64,000 nt of DNA from the NCBI RefSeq assembly GCF_044904605.1, contig NZ_JADIKI010000023.1, forward strand, positions 372,001-436,000. The letters are read 5' to 3'. The notes under the pieces were generated by a model. The model saw only the letters and a list, made by a program, of their open reading frames with translations, made no database searches and was not told where the DNA came from. Made by a program: the position numbers and the translations under genes. The stretch is from Dyella_B humi (GTDB taxonomy: Bacteria > Pseudomonadota > Gammaproteobacteria > Xanthomonadales > Rhodanobacteraceae). Of this stretch, positions 32,789-41,080 are shown in pieces; the first letter of the stretch is position 1; every line of letters begins with the position of its first letter.

Positions 32789-35002
32789 TCAAGGCGCGTT
32801 TGTCGCGGCGGCGATCGTCGCTTCGCCTTTCAACACCAGATCCCGCGAAGAATGTCCGACCTGGATCGGATAACTGCCCGCCGCGATCTTCCATTGATGC
32901 CCTGGCACATCGAACGTCGCCAGCAAACGCGGATCGATCGTGACAGAAACCGTGCGGCTTTGCCCTGGCCGCAACGATACCTTTTCAAAACCCGCCAGCC
33001 GACGCGGCGCTTCACTGCTGTCGCCAGACAAGCTCACATACACCTGTGGCGTATCCATGCCGGCATGCCCGCCTGCATTGCTTACTTTGAAGCTGACCGT
33101 CACGCGATCGCCTTGGGCGGTGACATGCAGATCGCTGTAGTCGAAGCGGCTGTACGAAAGACCGAAGCCGAACGGAAACAGCGGCTGCAGGTTCTTCTTG
33201 TCGAACCACTTGTAGCCGACCGCCGCGCCTTCGATGTTGTAATCCACTTCCTGCGCATTGGTGATCTGCGGACGCGGCAGTTGCTGCTCGTCCTGCGGGA
33301 ACGTTACAGGCAAGCGACCGGATGGATTCACCTTGCCGCTAAGTACGCCTGCAATCGCATCGCCGCCACGCGCGCCGGGATACCAGGCTTCAACCACCGC
33401 ACTGACTTTCGACAGCCACGGCATCTTCACCGGGCCGCCATTTTCCAATACCACCACGGTGTGTGCATTGGCTGCGGCCACCGCGTCGATCAGGTCATCC
33501 TGCTTGTCCGATAGCGAAAGGTTCGGCTGATCGACACCTTCACAGGTCCATTGCGTAGCGAACACGAGCGCAACGTCGGACGATTTTGCCAACGCCGCAG
33601 CTCTGGCCGGATCGCTGCCGTCGTCATACGTGATCTTTGCGTTCGGCAGCAGCTTCTGCAGCGCCTTCATCGGCGAGGAAGGATCGTAGACTTTCCACTG
33701 CCAATCTGGCGTCTTCACTGCCGGAATGGCTGGGCCGCCGATCGGCCATACCTGCGCTGAGCCGCCACCGGACAACACGCCTGCGTCGGCATGACCGCCA
33801 ATGATCACAACCGTCTTGACGTCCGCGTTCAACGGCAACTGATCGTGATCGTTCTTCAGCAACACGATTGCCTGCTCGGCTGCATGCTGTGCGACCAGCG
33901 CATCCGCGTCAACATCAAGCGGCTTGGTCACCGGCGGATGCTCGAACAGGCCAACTGCATACATCGAACGCAGAATGCGATGCACCATATCTTCCAGACG
34001 ACTGTGCGGAATCTCGCCCTTATCGATAGCCTGGATCAGCGGTGTACCGAAGCTACTCGACGTTTGCCCCAAGCTGAAACTCGTCACAGCATCGATGCCG
34101 GATACCTGATCGGTGCCGGCCATCGCATCCATGACGCCGTGATCGGCACCCCAGTCCGTCATCACCCAGCCTGGGTATTTCCAATCACCCTTGAGGATGT
34201 CGTTGAGCAAATGCTTGTTGGAGCAATCCCAGACGCCGTTGACTTTGTTGTAGCCGCACATCACTGAGCCGGGATGGCCGTCTTCGATCGCCAGCTCGAA
34301 GGCGAGCAAATCCGATTCGCGCATCGCCTGTTCGTCGATGTTGGAACTCACCGTGAGACGATTGGTTTCCTGGTCGTTCAACGCGTAATGCTTGATGGTG
34401 GAGATCACGTGCTGCGACTGGATGCCGCGAATTTCCCCACCGTCGATGCGCGCGGCGAGCAGCGGATCTTCACCGAGGTATTCGAACGTGCGCCCGTCGC
34501 GCGGCTCGCGCGTGAGGTTAATGCCGCCGGCCAGCAGCACGTTGATACCTTGCCGGTGCGCTTCGTCCGCGATCATGCGGCCGCCTTCGTACGCGATCTG
34601 CGGATTCCAGGTTGCGGCAATGCCGATCAGCGAAGGCAGCGCCGTGGTATTGCCCGCTTCGCCACGCACATGCGCCGGCTGCTTACCCGGTCCCTGATCG
34701 ATCGGATAGTTGTGCACGCCGATACCGGCGTCGTTCTGCTGCATGGCGGGAATGCCGAGCTTCGGCAGCGCAGGCACATAACCTGCTGCACCGATGCCGC
34801 CCTGCTGCTGTTGCAGCGACATCATGTCGTTATAGCTCTGCACCATGTGGTGCATGTCGTCCTGCGACATGCGCTTGAGCAACTTGGTCGCGCGCTGATC
34901 CGGCGACGAAGCGGCCTGATCGGCGAAAGCCGGCGTGAGGCAAGCCAGCGAAAGCGCGGTGAACAAGGCGGTGCGGGCAAACGGCAGATTGGCGAGCTTC
35001 AT
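32789..35002 (-). CDS. Secreted GH3 beta-glucosidase-like glycosidase
   Basis: This 737-residue protein has a signal peptide (FTALSLACLTPAFA, cleavage before DQAAS). The GH3 N-terminal domain (about 90-310) holds the catalytic nucleophile Asp in WVMTDWGADHG and substrate-binding GGINLTREPRDGRTFEYLGEDP. The C-terminal domain (about 370-600) includes VVLENGGPVKMPWL. A fibronectin-III-like tail (about 640-737, VSFKVSNAGGHAGMDTPQVYVSLSG) follows. Such enzymes cleave terminal beta-glucosides or xylosides in the periplasm. It sits between ribB and ldcA, with its own leader DNA upstream, so it is probably a separate transcription unit. Confidence 0.95.
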   Translation of the reverse strand: MKLANLPFARTALFTALSLACLTPAFADQAASSPDQRATKLLKRMSQDDMHHMVQSYNDMMSLQQQQGGIGAAGYVPALPKLGIPAMQQNDAGIGVHNYPIDQGPGKQPAHVRGEAGNTTALPSLIGIAATWNPQIAYEGGRMIADEAHRQGINVLLAGGINLTREPRDGRTFEYLGEDPLLAARIDGGEIRGIQSQHVISTIKHYALNDQETNRLTVSSNIDEQAMRESDLLAFELAIEDGHPGSVMCGYNKVNGVWDCSNKHLLNDILKGDWKYPGWVMTDWGADHGVMDAMAGTDQVSGIDAVTSFSLGQTSSSFGTPLIQAIDKGEIPHSRLEDMVHRILRSMYAVGLFEHPPVTKPLDVDADALVAQHAAEQAIVLLKNDHDQLPLNADVKTVVIIGGHADAGVLSGGGSAQVWPIGGPAIPAVKTPDWQWKVYDPSSPMKALQKLLPNAKITYDDGSDPARAAALAKSSDVALVFATQWTCEGVDQPNLSLSDKQDDLIDAVAAANAHTVVVLENGGPVKMPWLSKVSAVVEAWYPGARGGDAIAGVLSGKVNPSGRLPVTFPQDEQQLPRPQITNAQEVDYNIEGAAVGYKWFDKKNLQPLFPFGFGLSYSRFDYSDLHVTAQGDRVTVSFKVSNAGGHAGMDTPQVYVSLSGDSSEAPRRLAGFEKVSLRPGQSRTVSVTIDPRLLATFDVPGHQWKIAAGSYPIQVGHSSRDLVLKGEATIAAATNAP

Positions 35003-35108
35003 CGTGATCCCTTCGAGCTGGTTTTCAACCGGACGAAGGATGCCACGAAGCGCACCTCGTGGCAGTGATGAATATGGCCAGTCGGCCTTATGATCCTTTT
35101 AAATTGCA

Positions 35109-35132
35109 GGCTGGGGGTGCAAACCCCCAGCC
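35109..35132 (-). terminator. Hairpin between ribB and GH3 gene
   Basis: The perfect arms ggctgggg and ccccagcc enclose gtgcaaac. On the minus strand it is followed by an A/T-rich run (tgcaatttaaaagg). It probably ends the ribE-ribB transcript. Confidence 0.5.
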
Positions 35133-35142
35133 TTCGCATAGA

Positions 35143-35184
35143 CGTCATTCCCGCGAAAGCGGAGGCGCTTTCGCGGGAATGACG
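35143..35184. repeat. Compact REP-like palindrome (CGTCATTCC family)
   Basis: The arms cgtcattcccgcgaaagcg and cgctttcgcgggaatgacg flank a very short centre (gagg). This is the single-hairpin form of the element seen at 30291-30371. It lies 18 bp beyond the ribB stop. Confidence 0.8.
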
Positions 35185-35202
35185 GCCACGGGGATTACGT
35201 GG

Positions 35203-36297
35203 TCACTCCGCGTACTCGACCACCTGGAGTCCGAATCCGGCCAGCCCTACCAGTTTGCGTGGCGTTCCCAGCACCCGCAGGCGATGCACGCCGAGGTCCG
35301 TGAGGATTTGCGCGCCCAGGCCGTGCTGTCGCCACTCTTGCCGTTGCATCTCATCAGGTGCCTGCGTAGCCGGCTGACGGGTGAGACGGCGCAGCAGCGC
35401 GTCCGGCGTATCTTCGCCGGATAGCACCAACAGCACGCCGCGGTTTTCGTCAGCAATGCGGCGCAGGGCGGCAGTGACGGTGAGGCCGAGATCCTCGCGT
35501 TGCAGATGCAATACATCGGACAGCGTGTTGCGCACATGCACACGGCTCAGCACCGGCTTGCCATCGTCCACGGCGCCGCGCACCAAGGCGAAATGCAGGC
35601 CGTGACGAATGGCGTCGCGATAGGCCACGAGGCGGAACGAGCCGAACTCGGTCTGCACCTCTTCCTCATACACGCGCTGCACGGTTTTTTCCGTTTCTAA
35701 CCGATAGCGGATCAGGTCGGCGATGGAGCCGATCTTCAGTCCATGCTTTTTCGCAAACACTTCCAGTTCGGGGCGGCGCGCCATCGAACCGTCTTCGTGT
35801 AGCACTTCGATCAGCACTGCGGCCGGCTCGAGCCCGGCGAGCGCGGCCAAGTCGCAGCCGGCTTCCGTATGGCCTGCGCGCGTGAGCACGCCACCGGGTT
35901 GCGCGGTGAGCGGAAAGATATGGCCGGGCTGCGAGAGATCCTGCGGTTTCGCATCCAGCTTCACCGCCACCTGGATGGTACGCGCGCGATCGTGCGCTGA
36001 AATGCCGGTGGTGACGCCTTCGGCCGCCTCGATCGAGACGGTGAAATTGGTGTGGTATTGCGAAGTGTTGTCGCTCACCATCGGGCGCAGGCCGAGCTGG
36101 CGTGTGCGTTGTTCGGTAAGCGTCAGGCAGACCAATCCGCGTGCTTCGCGCACCATGAAGTTGATGTCTTCGGGCCGCACCATTTGCGCGGCCATGATCA
36201 GATCGCCCTCGTTCTCGCGGTCTTCGTCATCGACGATCACGACCATGCGACCGGCGCGAATGTCTTCGAGGATTTCGGGGATGGTGTTGAATGCCAT
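35203..36297 (-). CDS. ribB: 3,4-dihydroxy-2-butanone-4-phosphate synthase with degenerate GTP cyclohydrolase II domain
   Basis: This is a 364-residue protein from the ATG at 36297. The N-terminal RibB domain (1-205) is complete: VIVDDEDRENEGDLIMAA, FTVSIEAAEGVTTGISAHDR and LTRAGHTEAGCDLAALAG. The C-terminal half is in the position of RibA but lacks the zinc-binding motif GSLRCDCG; at that place it reads VRNTLSDVLHLQ. The second domain is therefore not expected to open GTP. The enzyme should make dihydroxybutanone phosphate from ribulose-5-phosphate only. A separate GTP cyclohydrolase II must exist outside the window. It follows ribE by 90 bp in the riboswitch-controlled unit. Confidence 0.93.
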   Translation of the reverse strand: MAFNTIPEILEDIRAGRMVVIVDDEDRENEGDLIMAAQMVRPEDINFMVREARGLVCLTLTEQRTRQLGLRPMVSDNTSQYHTNFTVSIEAAEGVTTGISAHDRARTIQVAVKLDAKPQDLSQPGHIFPLTAQPGGVLTRAGHTEAGCDLAALAGLEPAAVLIEVLHEDGSMARRPELEVFAKKHGLKIGSIADLIRYRLETEKTVQRVYEEEVQTEFGSFRLVAYRDAIRHGLHFALVRGAVDDGKPVLSRVHVRNTLSDVLHLQREDLGLTVTAALRRIADENRGVLLVLSGEDTPDALLRRLTRQPATQAPDEMQRQEWRQHGLGAQILTDLGVHRLRVLGTPRKLVGLAGFGLQVVEYAE

Positions 36298-36387
36298 GAT
36301 GTGTTTTGTCCTGTGTTCTTTATGTACTTGCGGCATCGCGACTGCTCCCCCCTGCTTGCAGGGGAGGGAGCAGATCGGCCAGATCAC

Positions 36388-37029
36388 TCACGCAAACCCG
36401 TGCTGTTTGAGAAACGCTTCATCAATACGCGACCCTTCGCCGCCACCGATCAACCGCTCCACATAGCGCGCCACCACGTCCACCTCGATATTCACCGCAT
36501 CGCCCGGGCGTCGCGCGTGGAACGTCGTATGTTCCACCGTGTGGGGAATAAGGTTGACCCCGAAGCGATTGCCATTCACTTCATTGACGGTGAGGCTGGT
36601 GCCGTCGATGCAGACGGAGCCCTTGGAGGCGATATAGCGTGAGAGCGAAGCGGGCACTTCAAATGTCCAGCGTTGCGAACGGCCGTCCGGCGCAACGGAA
36701 ACCACTTTGCCCACGCCGTCGACGTGGCCGGAAACCAGATGGCCGCCAAGGCGATCTGCCAGCCGAAGGGCTTTTTCCAGATTCACCGGGTCACCGGACT
36801 TATGCTTACCCAGCGTGGTGAGCGACAGCGTTTCATTGGAAACATCGGCGGCGAATCCACGCGATTCCAGCACGACCACGGTGAGGCACGCGCCGGACAC
36901 CGCAATACTGTCGCCCAGTTGCACGTCGGAAAGATCGAGATCGGCGGTATCGACATGCAAGCGCACGTCGCCGCCGCGGGCTTCCAGCCGCGCAACGCGG
37001 CCGACGCTCTGGATGATGCCGGTAAACAT
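36388..37029 (-). CDS. ribE: Riboflavin synthase, alpha chain
   Basis: This is a 213-residue protein from the ATG at 37029 (MFTGIIQSVGRV). Two similar lumazine-binding halves are present. The first has VQLGDSIAVSGACLTVV and the second GSVCIDGTSLTVNEV, with HLVSGHVDGVGKV between them. It converts two lumazine molecules to riboflavin and a pyrimidine. An FMN riboswitch (37161-37302) lies 130 bp upstream, so the gene and the downstream ribB are probably shut down when FMN is abundant. The upstream 22 in-frame codons do not match the family. Confidence 0.96.
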   Translation of the reverse strand: MFTGIIQSVGRVARLEARGGDVRLHVDTADLDLSDVQLGDSIAVSGACLTVVVLESRGFAADVSNETLSLTTLGKHKSGDPVNLEKALRLADRLGGHLVSGHVDGVGKVVSVAPDGRSQRWTFEVPASLSRYIASKGSVCIDGTSLTVNEVNGNRFGVNLIPHTVEHTTFHARRPGDAVNIEVDVVARYVERLIGGGEGSRIDEAFLKQHGFA

Positions 37030-37160
37030 CAGCGCACCTCCGCGGGGAAGGTGGACAAAACCTGGTGATGACGAATGTGCATGAACGTTCTCCACGAACT
37101 ATCGATGTGGGAACGCCCCAAGGCAAAGGCACACGCATCGCATGGCGCGATGCATGATGC

Positions 37161-37302
37161 CGTCTTCTTTCATCCGGACTGTAACCGTCGGCTCCGGCAT
37201 TGGACCGGATCTGCTGACCTTCCGGCGGAACCGGAAGCGCTCGCGGGCTCGGGCCTTGCGGCCCCTACCGCCGGTGGGGAGTTTCGCCCCGCCCTGAAGA
37301 CG
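37161..37302 (-). promoter_or_regulatory. FMN riboswitch (RFN element)
   Basis: On the minus strand the aptamer begins gtcttcagggcgggg, passes ctccccaccggcggtagg and agcccgcgag, and ends tccggatgaaagaagac. The gaagacg/cgtcttc ends (37296-37302 and 37161-37167) form the closing stem P1. These are the diagnostic blocks of the FMN riboswitch. It precedes ribE. A promoter-like tgctaaact lies near 37336-37345. Confidence 0.95.
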
Positions 37303-37446
37303 TTGGTTTTGCCGGACACGCCGGCCGGCGGAGTTTAGCACCGATTGGCGTATCGTCCGTTCACGCTACGGAACGCTGCGTCACCTCACCCGCCACCAGC
37401 GCCTGCGCCAGAAAACGATCGTACAGCGTTGGAATAGACCCGCCCG

Positions 37447-38460
37447 CTAGCCAAGCGCCTGCGCTGTCTGGCGCCGGTAATCGCGCAGCACCTGGTCCAT
37501 CACCCAGCCGGTGCGTGCGGCCGATTCAGCCATCGAGGGACAGGCCCCTTTTTGCCCGCGCAGCTCCGCCACGATGGTTTCGATCAGCGGCTGCTGGATG
37601 TGCGCCGGATTCGCGACAGCGTATTCGTGCACGCCTTCGGAGTTCTCGACCTCGATCGGGCCGTCGCCAAACGTCGCGAAAACGATGCGACCGCCATCGC
37701 CGATCACCTCCACCCGATCTTCATGCCGCTGAGCAGCAAAGTTCCACAAACCGGTACCGAGCATGCCGTTGCCGAAGACATAGGACATGGCTACACAGTC
37801 TTCCGCCGGATAGGCACCGAGCTGGTTGCTGGCGTGTCCAGACGCCGAGGCGATAGGACCGAACAGCCAATCGAGGATGTCGAGTGTGTGGCAGCCCAGG
37901 TCCATGAAAAGGCCGCCTCCGGCAAGCTCCGGTTGCACGCGCCACGGCAGTTCCGACGGGTTTTGGTAGCGTGGATGATGCGGTTCGTAGAGCACGACGT
38001 TGACGATACGCGGCATGCCGATCACGCGCCGCTCGAACAGCAACTCGCGCACTTTGCGGAAGCGTGGCAGACAGCGACGGTAGTACGCGACAAATACCGG
38101 CACACCCGCGTCGCGGCCGGCATCGAGTATGGCCCGGCATTCGGCATGGTCGCGCGCCATCGGCTTTTCCACGTAAACCGGTTTGCCCGCCGCAATGGCC
38201 ATGAGTGCATACGAGTGATGCGTGGAAGGTGGGGTGGCAACGTAAACCGCATCGACATCCTTGTCGGCGATCAATGCCGCGGCATCGTCATACCACTTCG
38301 CTACGCCGTGGCGCTGCGCATAGTCGCGCGCCTTGTCGCCGTCGCGGCGCATCACAGCCACCAGCGCCGAACCATCGACGCGATGGAAGGCGGGGCCGCT
38401 TTTCACTTCGGTGACGTCACCGCAACCGATGATGCCCCAGCGGACGGCTGGCATGGTCAT
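37447..38460 (-). CDS. Gfo/Idh/MocA-family NAD(P)-dependent oxidoreductase
   Basis: This 337-residue protein has the Rossmann motif WGIIGCGDVTEVKSGPAF at the N-terminus, YVATPPSTHHSYAL and the family signature YVEKPMARDHAECRAI (Glu-Lys-Pro, catalytic Lys). A C-terminal beta-sheet domain follows, with GGLFMDLGCHTLDILDWLFG. Members oxidise or reduce sugars and related cyclic compounds with NAD(P). The gene is 33 bp after ribD on the same strand and upstream of the FMN riboswitch, so it may share the ribD transcript. No obvious role in flavin synthesis is known for it. Confidence 0.93.
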   Translation of the reverse strand: MTMPAVRWGIIGCGDVTEVKSGPAFHRVDGSALVAVMRRDGDKARDYAQRHGVAKWYDDAAALIADKDVDAVYVATPPSTHHSYALMAIAAGKPVYVEKPMARDHAECRAILDAGRDAGVPVFVAYYRRCLPRFRKVRELLFERRVIGMPRIVNVVLYEPHHPRYQNPSELPWRVQPELAGGGLFMDLGCHTLDILDWLFGPIASASGHASNQLGAYPAEDCVAMSYVFGNGMLGTGLWNFAAQRHEDRVEVIGDGGRIVFATFGDGPIEVENSEGVHEYAVANPAHIQQPLIETIVAELRGQKGACPSMAESAARTGWVMDQVLRDYRRQTAQALG

Positions 38461-38493
38461 TTCGCTATCACTCCGGAATTACGGAAAAAATAC

Positions 38494-39609
38494 TCAGGCA
38501 GCTGGCCGCAGCCGCAAGCGCAGATCGATGCCGACGGCGCGGCAATCCATCATCTGCAACTTCCAGCGTGAGGCCATATCGGCCAGCGGCGGCAATGTCA
38601 GCAGCGGCCTCGCCGTGTCACCCAGCAGCAAGGGCGCCATGTAGATCAACAGTTCGTCCACCAGGCCGGCGGCAAACAGCGAACCGCATAGCGTGGGGCC
38701 GGCTTCCACGTGCAGCTCGCTGCAACCGCGACCGGCGAGCAGGGCAAGCACGGCGTGCAGATTGAGCCCATCGCCTTGCTCGGCGATGGCGACGCGCTCC
38801 ACGTTGGCGAAGCGGTCGTCGGTGACATTTGCCGAAGCAGCATGCAGCACGAGCGTGGGTGTTTGGCCGTCCAGAACATGGCTGCCGGCGGGGGTGCGCA
38901 AGTGACGGTCGAGGATCACGCGCGTGGGTGAAAACGGGTCGCGGGGTTGTCCCCCGTCCTCGTCGGGGAGAGGGAGACGCACCGTTAGCTGCGGATTATC
39001 CGCAAGCACCGTCCCCACGCCGGTGAGGATGGCCGAACTGCGCGCCCGCCAGCGCTGCACATCCGCCCGGGCCGCTTCGCCGGTGATCCATTTCGATTCG
39101 CCGTTCGCCAGCGCGGTACGGCCGTCCAGGCTCATCGCCAATTTCACGCGCACCCAGGGACGGTGGCGTTCGATCCGGCTGAAGAATCCGATGTTGATTT
39201 CCCGTGCCGCTTCCCGCATCAGTCCGCTTTCCACCGTAATGCCCGCGGCACGCAGCTTTTCGATGCCTTTGCCTGCCACCTGTGGAAAGGGATCCTCGGC
39301 GGCAATCACCACCCGGGCCACACCTGCGGCGATCAGCGCATCGGCACAAGGCGGCGTGCGTCCGTGATGCGCGCAGGGCTCCAGGGTGACGTAGGCCGTG
39401 GCGCCGCGCGCCTGCTCTCCCGCTTCGCGCAGCGCGTACACCTCGGCATGCGGTTCACCGGCCCGTTCGTGCCAACCCTGCCCCACCATGCGTTCGCCAT
39501 GGGCAATGACACAACCCACGCGTGGATTGGGTTGCGTGGTGGTGAGGCCACGCTCGGCCAGGCGCAACGCTTGCGCCATGTGCATAGCATCGACGACGGA
39601 GAAAGTCAT
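38494..39609 (-). CDS. ribD: Bifunctional diaminohydroxyphosphoribosylaminopyrimidine deaminase / reductase
   Basis: This is a 371-residue protein from the ATG at 39609. The deaminase domain (1-150) has the zinc motif HAEVYAL with LEPCAHHGRTPPCADALIAAG. The reductase domain (150-371) has WVRVKLAMSLDGRTALANGESKWITG, RSSAILTGVGTVLADNPQL and LHVEAGPTLCGSLF. It performs the second and third steps of riboflavin synthesis. An in-frame open extension upstream continues into repeat copy 2 and is not coding. The gene precedes the oxidoreductase gene, and the riboswitch lies downstream of both, so ribD is apparently not under that switch. Confidence 0.95.
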   Translation of the reverse strand: MTFSVVDAMHMAQALRLAERGLTTTQPNPRVGCVIAHGERMVGQGWHERAGEPHAEVYALREAGEQARGATAYVTLEPCAHHGRTPPCADALIAAGVARVVIAAEDPFPQVAGKGIEKLRAAGITVESGLMREAAREINIGFFSRIERHRPWVRVKLAMSLDGRTALANGESKWITGEAARADVQRWRARSSAILTGVGTVLADNPQLTVRLPLPDEDGGQPRDPFSPTRVILDRHLRTPAGSHVLDGQTPTLVLHAASANVTDDRFANVERVAIAEQGDGLNLHAVLALLAGRGCSELHVEAGPTLCGSLFAAGLVDELLIYMAPLLLGDTARPLLTLPPLADMASRWKLQMMDCRAVGIDLRLRLRPAA

Positions 39610-39704
39610 GGAAGCGTCTGAATATGGATATGCATGATCATCAGTGTGCGCGAACACGCGGCATTTGTCGCGCCGGCGGGAGCGGGAGTAGCCTTGAAGT
39701 TCTA

Positions 39705-39971
39705 GGATGCTCTGATCCGTTTTGCGTAGGCGGCATGATGTCCAGGAGGCCCGCAGGGTGTGTTGCGCGACGCAGGGAAGACTGGCCGTCTTGCCAAGTC
39801 GCGCGGCGCAGCATGCGGGCCTCCTGGACATCACCCTTCGGGCCGTTGCTGTCTGTCCGCATCCCTTCGGCCCGCCGGCTCGACAGACAGCCAGTCTGCC
39901 TTCGCCGACGGTCCTGTGGCCTGCGAACAGACAGCAACGGTGACGCCCACGCAAAACGGATCAGAGCATCC
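39705..39971. repeat. Structured repeat element, copy 2 (inverted relative to copy 1)
   Basis: This 267-bp element has the same 14-bp ends as copy 1, ggatgctctgatcc and ggatcagagcatcc, and its outer arms extend over cgtttt.cgtaggcg. Two internal hairpins are visible: ccaggaggcccgca with tgcgggcctcctgg, and ccgttgctgtctg with cagacagcaacgg. The orientation is opposite to that of copy 1 at 31423-31686. It fills the gap between ribD and cysK, which start in opposite directions. Confidence 0.85.
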
Positions 39972-39994
39972 TCCACTGCGGAAGGACGACACCC

Positions 39995-40951
39995 ATGATC
40001 TACGAAAGCATTCTCGACACCATCGGCAATACGCCCATCGTCCGGCTGCATCGGGTGGCACCTTCGCACGTCACGCTCTATACAAAAGTGGAAGCGTTCA
40101 ACCCGGGCGGCTCGGTAAAGGATCGCCTTGCCATCGCGGTGATTCTCGATGCAGAGCAGAAAGGCCTGCTCAAGCCGGGGGATACCGTGGTCGAAGCCAC
40201 GTCCGGAAACACCGGCGTGGCGCTGGCGATGGTATGCGCGGCGCGCGGTTACCGCTTCGTGGCGACCATGAGCGAAACTTTCTCGATCGAACGTCGCAAG
40301 CTGATGCGCGCATACGGCGCCAGGGTGATCTTGACGCCCGCCGCCGAGCGCGGCAGCGGCATGGTGCGCCGTGCGGAAGAACTGGCCAAGAAGCACGGCT
40401 GGTTCCTGCCGCGACAGTTTCAGAATCCAGCCAATCCGGCCTATCACCGCAGCACTACGGCGGCGGAAATCCTGCGCGATTTCGCCGGCAAGCGGCTCGA
40501 TGCCTTCGTCACAGGCTGGGGTACGGGTGGCACGCTTACCGGCGTGGGCGAAATGCTGAAGCTCGCGCGGCCTGAGGTGAAGATCGTCGCTTCCGAACCG
40601 GCCGGCGCATCGCTGCTGCAGGACAAGCCATGGCAGCCGCACAAGATCCAGGGCTGGACGCCGGACTTCGTGCCCGAAGTGCTCAACCGCAAAGTGTTCG
40701 ATCTGGATCTGCCGGTGGATGAAGTGGTCGCTCGCGACACCGCGCGGCGACTGGCGAAAGAGGAGGGCATCTTCGTCGGCATCTCTGCCGGCGCCACGGT
40801 TGCTGCGGCGCTCAAGTATGCGGAAACGGCTGAGCAAGGCAGCGTGATTCTGGCGATGCTGCCGGATACGGGTGAACGCTACTTGTCCACGTTCTTGCTA
40901 GAAGGCGTGGAGGAAGGATCGGATGATGCGTGGTTGGAGAGTCTTGGCTAG
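39995..40951 (+). CDS. cysK: Cysteine synthase (O-acetylserine sulfhydrylase)
   Basis: This 318-residue PLP enzyme has an ggaagga ribosome-binding site ahead of the ATG. The PLP lysine is in NPGGSVKDRLA, the substrate loop is EATSGNTGVALAM, the PLP phosphate loop is GWGTGGTLTGVGEML and the C-terminal pyridine-contact motif is FVGISAGATVAAAL. It makes cysteine from O-acetylserine and sulfide in the cytoplasm. It is a single gene; the next genes are on the other strand. CysK and CysM types cannot be separated with full certainty from sequence alone. Confidence 0.94.
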   Translation: MIYESILDTIGNTPIVRLHRVAPSHVTLYTKVEAFNPGGSVKDRLAIAVILDAEQKGLLKPGDTVVEATSGNTGVALAMVCAARGYRFVATMSETFSIERRKLMRAYGARVILTPAAERGSGMVRRAEELAKKHGWFLPRQFQNPANPAYHRSTTAAEILRDFAGKRLDAFVTGWGTGGTLTGVGEMLKLARPEVKIVASEPAGASLLQDKPWQPHKIQGWTPDFVPEVLNRKVFDLDLPVDEVVARDTARRLAKEEGIFVGISAGATVAAALKYAETAEQGSVILAMLPDTGERYLSTFLLEGVEEGSDDAWLESLG

Positions 40952-40985
40952 GGCAATCGTTCCCTAAAGCGTCGCAATCCCATAA

Positions 40986-41069
40986 GGCCGTCATTCCCGC
41001 GGAAGTGGGAATCCATGTGGGATTCACCTAAGCGCCAAATGGATTCCCGCTTTCGCGGGAATGACGGCC
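40986..41069. repeat. REP-like inverted-repeat pair (CGTCATTCC family)
   Basis: The ggccgtcattcccgcgg and ccgctttcgcgggaatgacggcc arms enclose gaatccat...atggattc. The sequence sits between the convergent cysK and nrdR genes and may serve as a bidirectional transcript end. Confidence 0.85.
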
Positions 41070-41080
41070 TGCAGGGCAAC

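Noticed and set aside
39610..39954. In-frame upstream extension of ribD
   Set aside because: It reads through repeat copy 2; the family start is at 39609.
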